From an uncultured Collinsella sp. (GTDB lineage: Bacteria > Actinomycetota > Coriobacteriia > Coriobacteriales > Coriobacteriaceae), in the NCBI GenBank assembly GCA_900550835.1, contig URTP01000128.1:1-5723 (forward strand): 5,723 bases of DNA, read 5' to 3'. A program made the position numbers and the translations under genes. This document shows positions 3,961 to 5,723 of the stretch, piece after piece (the stretch's first letter is position 1; each line of letters opens with the position of its first letter). The notes under the pieces are model-generated. The model saw only the letters and a program-made list of their open reading frames with translations, was not told where the DNA came from and did no database searches.

Positions 3961-5723
3961 ATGCCTGTTCGAATCTATACCACTAATGCCGGCACGGATT
4001 TGAGCGATGCCGAGGCGGCGTTGCTCGCCGACCTGGTCGCCCGCCACGGGCGTGCTGTTTTGCTGGCGCCCTCGTTTGCTGAGCTCGACCTGTGCCGTCA
4101 CGATGCTGCGGTTGCTGGCGCCTCGCTGGGCGTTGACTACAAAACCCCCGCGTCGTGGCTTCGTTCGCTGTGGGAGCTTATGGGCGATGGCCGCAGCTTC
4201 GTCGACAACATGCAGCGCCAGATGCTGTTCTCGGACATGATTGCCCGTCGCGACGATGCCGGCCTGCAGCCGCTTTCGCGCAGTCAGGGTACGGTGCGCA
4301 TGCTCGCGCGCATGGCCCGCGATGTGCTGCCGGGCGTAGCGGGAACGGGTGCCGAGCGCTGCCGCGGCGACGTTTGCCAGCCCGATCCCAAGAGTGACGC
4401 CGAGGCCCGCGTGTTCGAGCTGTTGAGCGCCTATGCGAGCGGCTTGGACCGTCGAGACATGGTCGAGCCCTGCGAGGCGGCTGACCTTATGGGCGAGGTG
4501 CTGGCCGACAACCTTCCGGCGTGCGTCCGCGCCGTATGCGTGCGCGGTATCACGTCGTTTACGCACGGCCTGCTCGAGTTGCTGTCGGCCGTGGCGAACA
4601 ATGGGGGAGAGGTCGTTGTGCTGCTTGCCCGCGAGCAGGCGGCAATGCGCGAGGAACTTGCCGCGGCATTTGATGCCCGCGGTGTGCTGTTTGAGGCCGC
4701 GCCGCTGGGCGAGGGTGCCGCCGCGCCCCAGACTGCCTCCAAGTCCGCCGCTCAGCCTACCTTTGTAGAGGTTGCCGGCCCTCACGCCCGCGCCCACGCC
4801 TATGTGGATGTAATCGATGAGCTGGTAAAAACGCGTGAGGACGCCGCGGTCGACGGCGGTGTCGCGGCGTCCGCGGACCCCGCGCGCGTGCTCGTGGTGT
4901 CTGCCCGGGCGCCTCAGCTGTTCGGTGAACTCGCTGCCCGTTTGGCGGCGCGTCACATTGCGGCCGAGGCAACCGAGTTCACGGCGTTTTCCCAATCCAT
5001 TGCGGGCGGGCGGTTTGCGGCGCTTGCCGGCCTGATCGAGCGCATGAAGGCCGCCGATGAGGGCATGGCGTCAAAGACCGAGTGGTGGCCCGCGCCGGAG
5101 CTTACCGACTGGATTTACAGTCCGCTTTCGGGCGCCGACGCCGCCAGCGCGCGCACCTTCGACAAGAACATGCGCCTGTCGCGCGGCAAGACCACTGCGG
5201 GCGTCAAGAGCTTGCTGCAGAGCGTGCAGGGCCAGGTCAGGGGCACGCGCAAGGCTGCCAGTGATGAGAACCGGTTTAAGAACGTGCCGTGCGTGGTCTC
5301 GGACGTGTTCCAAGCGCTGTGGCGCGACAAGCCCGTGACGGCGCTCAAGGCAATGCTCGCCGTCGCCGAGGCGCTGCCCGATCGCGCTCTAGGCGGCCTT
5401 GACGGCCAGGCCTGTCGCCAGGCGGAGACCGCCCTGCTGCGACATGCCATCGACATCCTTATGAACGACGCCCGCGCGCTCGACGTGTCGCAGGCCGCGA
5501 CCGTGCCCGTGCTCGACGGCGTCCGTACCAAGGTGGACAAGCGCAGCACCGCATACGATTACGAGACCTACGAGGTCGACCGCGCGCCGCGCGCCCAGGC
5601 GCGCTTTGCGTCGCTTGCCGATGCGGTAGCCCTGCGCCCCGACAGCTACGATGCCGTGCTGTTTGCCGACGTCGATCTGGACAGTTACCCGCTCTCACAT
5701 GAGGAGGGCCCGCTAGCTACGCT
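3961..5723 (+). CDS. AddB-like helicase-nuclease subunit, N-terminal 587 residues (partial)
   Basis: An uninterrupted frame starts at 3961 and runs off the right edge with 587 codons and two spare bases. I assign it to the AddB/RexB-like group, whose full proteins are about 1,100 residues and end in a PD-(D/E)XK nuclease domain with a cysteine-held iron-sulfur cluster; that end is not visible. With an AddA-type partner these enzymes resect double-strand breaks. Supporting features: a short beta-strand start (MPVRIYTTNAG), the second strand AVLLAPSF (32-39), TPASWLRSLWELMGDGR (62-78), a mid-protein RVLVVSARAPQLFGELAARL block (309-328), and YDAVLFADVDLDSYPLSHEEGPLA (563-586), which resembles AddB's late helicase-like motif (v-x-G-x-x-x-x-x-P). 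The Walker A lysine expected in B. subtilis AddB (GxxGxGKT) is missing: the loop reads TTNAGTDLSDA (7-17). The start has GGAGG only three bases from the ATG. Family assignment is moderate; partner and nuclease are inferred. Confidence 0.68.
   Translation, partial: MPVRIYTTNAGTDLSDAEAALLADLVARHGRAVLLAPSFAELDLCRHDAAVAGASLGVDYKTPASWLRSLWELMGDGRSFVDNMQRQMLFSDMIARRDDAGLQPLSRSQGTVRMLARMARDVLPGVAGTGAERCRGDVCQPDPKSDAEARVFELLSAYASGLDRRDMVEPCEAADLMGEVLADNLPACVRAVCVRGITSFTHGLLELLSAVANNGGEVVVLLAREQAAMREELAAAFDARGVLFEAAPLGEGAAAPQTASKSAAQPTFVEVAGPHARAHAYVDVIDELVKTREDAAVDGGVAASADPARVLVVSARAPQLFGELAARLAARHIAAEATEFTAFSQSIAGGRFAALAGLIERMKAADEGMASKTEWWPAPELTDWIYSPLSGADAASARTFDKNMRLSRGKTTAGVKSLLQSVQGQVRGTRKAASDENRFKNVPCVVSDVFQALWRDKPVTALKAMLAVAEALPDRALGGLDGQACRQAETALLRHAIDILMNDARALDVSQAATVPVLDGVRTKVDKRSTAYDYETYEVDRAPRAQARFASLADAVALRPDSYDAVLFADVDLDSYPLSHEEGPLAT

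Noticed and set aside
3781..4995. A 404-codon open frame on the minus strand
   Set aside because: It lies antisense to the AddB-like frame and also runs across the yerC terminator. Its composition (Arg/His/Gly/Gln-rich) is that of a GC-driven shadow, and it lacks a plausible family match.

Overview
This window reads as chromosomal DNA from a moderately high-GC gut anaerobe. It holds five clear genes, one partial gene and their control sites. I see no rRNA, tRNA, CRISPR array, transposase or prophage cluster.

Layout: (1) The 5' part of clpB lies on the minus strand (left edge to 799). It has a textbook promoter and a CIRCE heat-shock operator about 60-115 bases upstream of its start. (2) cysK, on the same strand (1055-1993), ends in its own terminator. 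(3) A 253-base divergent intergenic region follows, with a nested palindrome just downstream of a candidate cysK promoter. (4) A cysteine-rich Rrf2-family regulator is on the plus strand (2247-2675). (5) A strong terminator sits between that gene and a convergent gene for a small four-helix membrane protein of the 'phage holin family' (minus strand, 2813-3178). (6) A 325-base gap precedes a YerC/YecD TrpR-like regulator (plus strand, 3504-3803), which ends in a UUCG-loop terminator. (7) A large open frame runs from 3961 off the right edge. It resembles the AddB subunit of AddAB-type helicase-nucleases and has a degenerate N-terminal nucleotide-binding loop.

How they work together: cysK and the Rrf2 gene are divergent. 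In Bacillus and Staphylococcus the Rrf2 regulator CymR controls cysteine genes and uses CysK as its partner, so this is a plausible regulator-target pair. The cysteine cluster in this Rrf2 protein, however, looks more like iron-sulfur-sensing IscR. clpB appears to be a heat-shock gene repressed by HrcA. The AddB-like gene would act in double-strand break repair with an AddA-type partner expected downstream.

Origin: from memory of these families, the right part (Rrf2, holin-family, YerC, AddB-like) resembles Collinsella-type Coriobacteriia. clpB and the 3' half of cysK look more like Faecalibacterium-type Oscillospiraceae. Leucine codon choice changes inside cysK, from CTC-rich near its 5' end to only CTG near its 3' end. 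The window may therefore be a mosaic, either from horizontal transfer or from an assembly join within cysK. This is the most important point to check. I did not find a clearly new multi-gene system.
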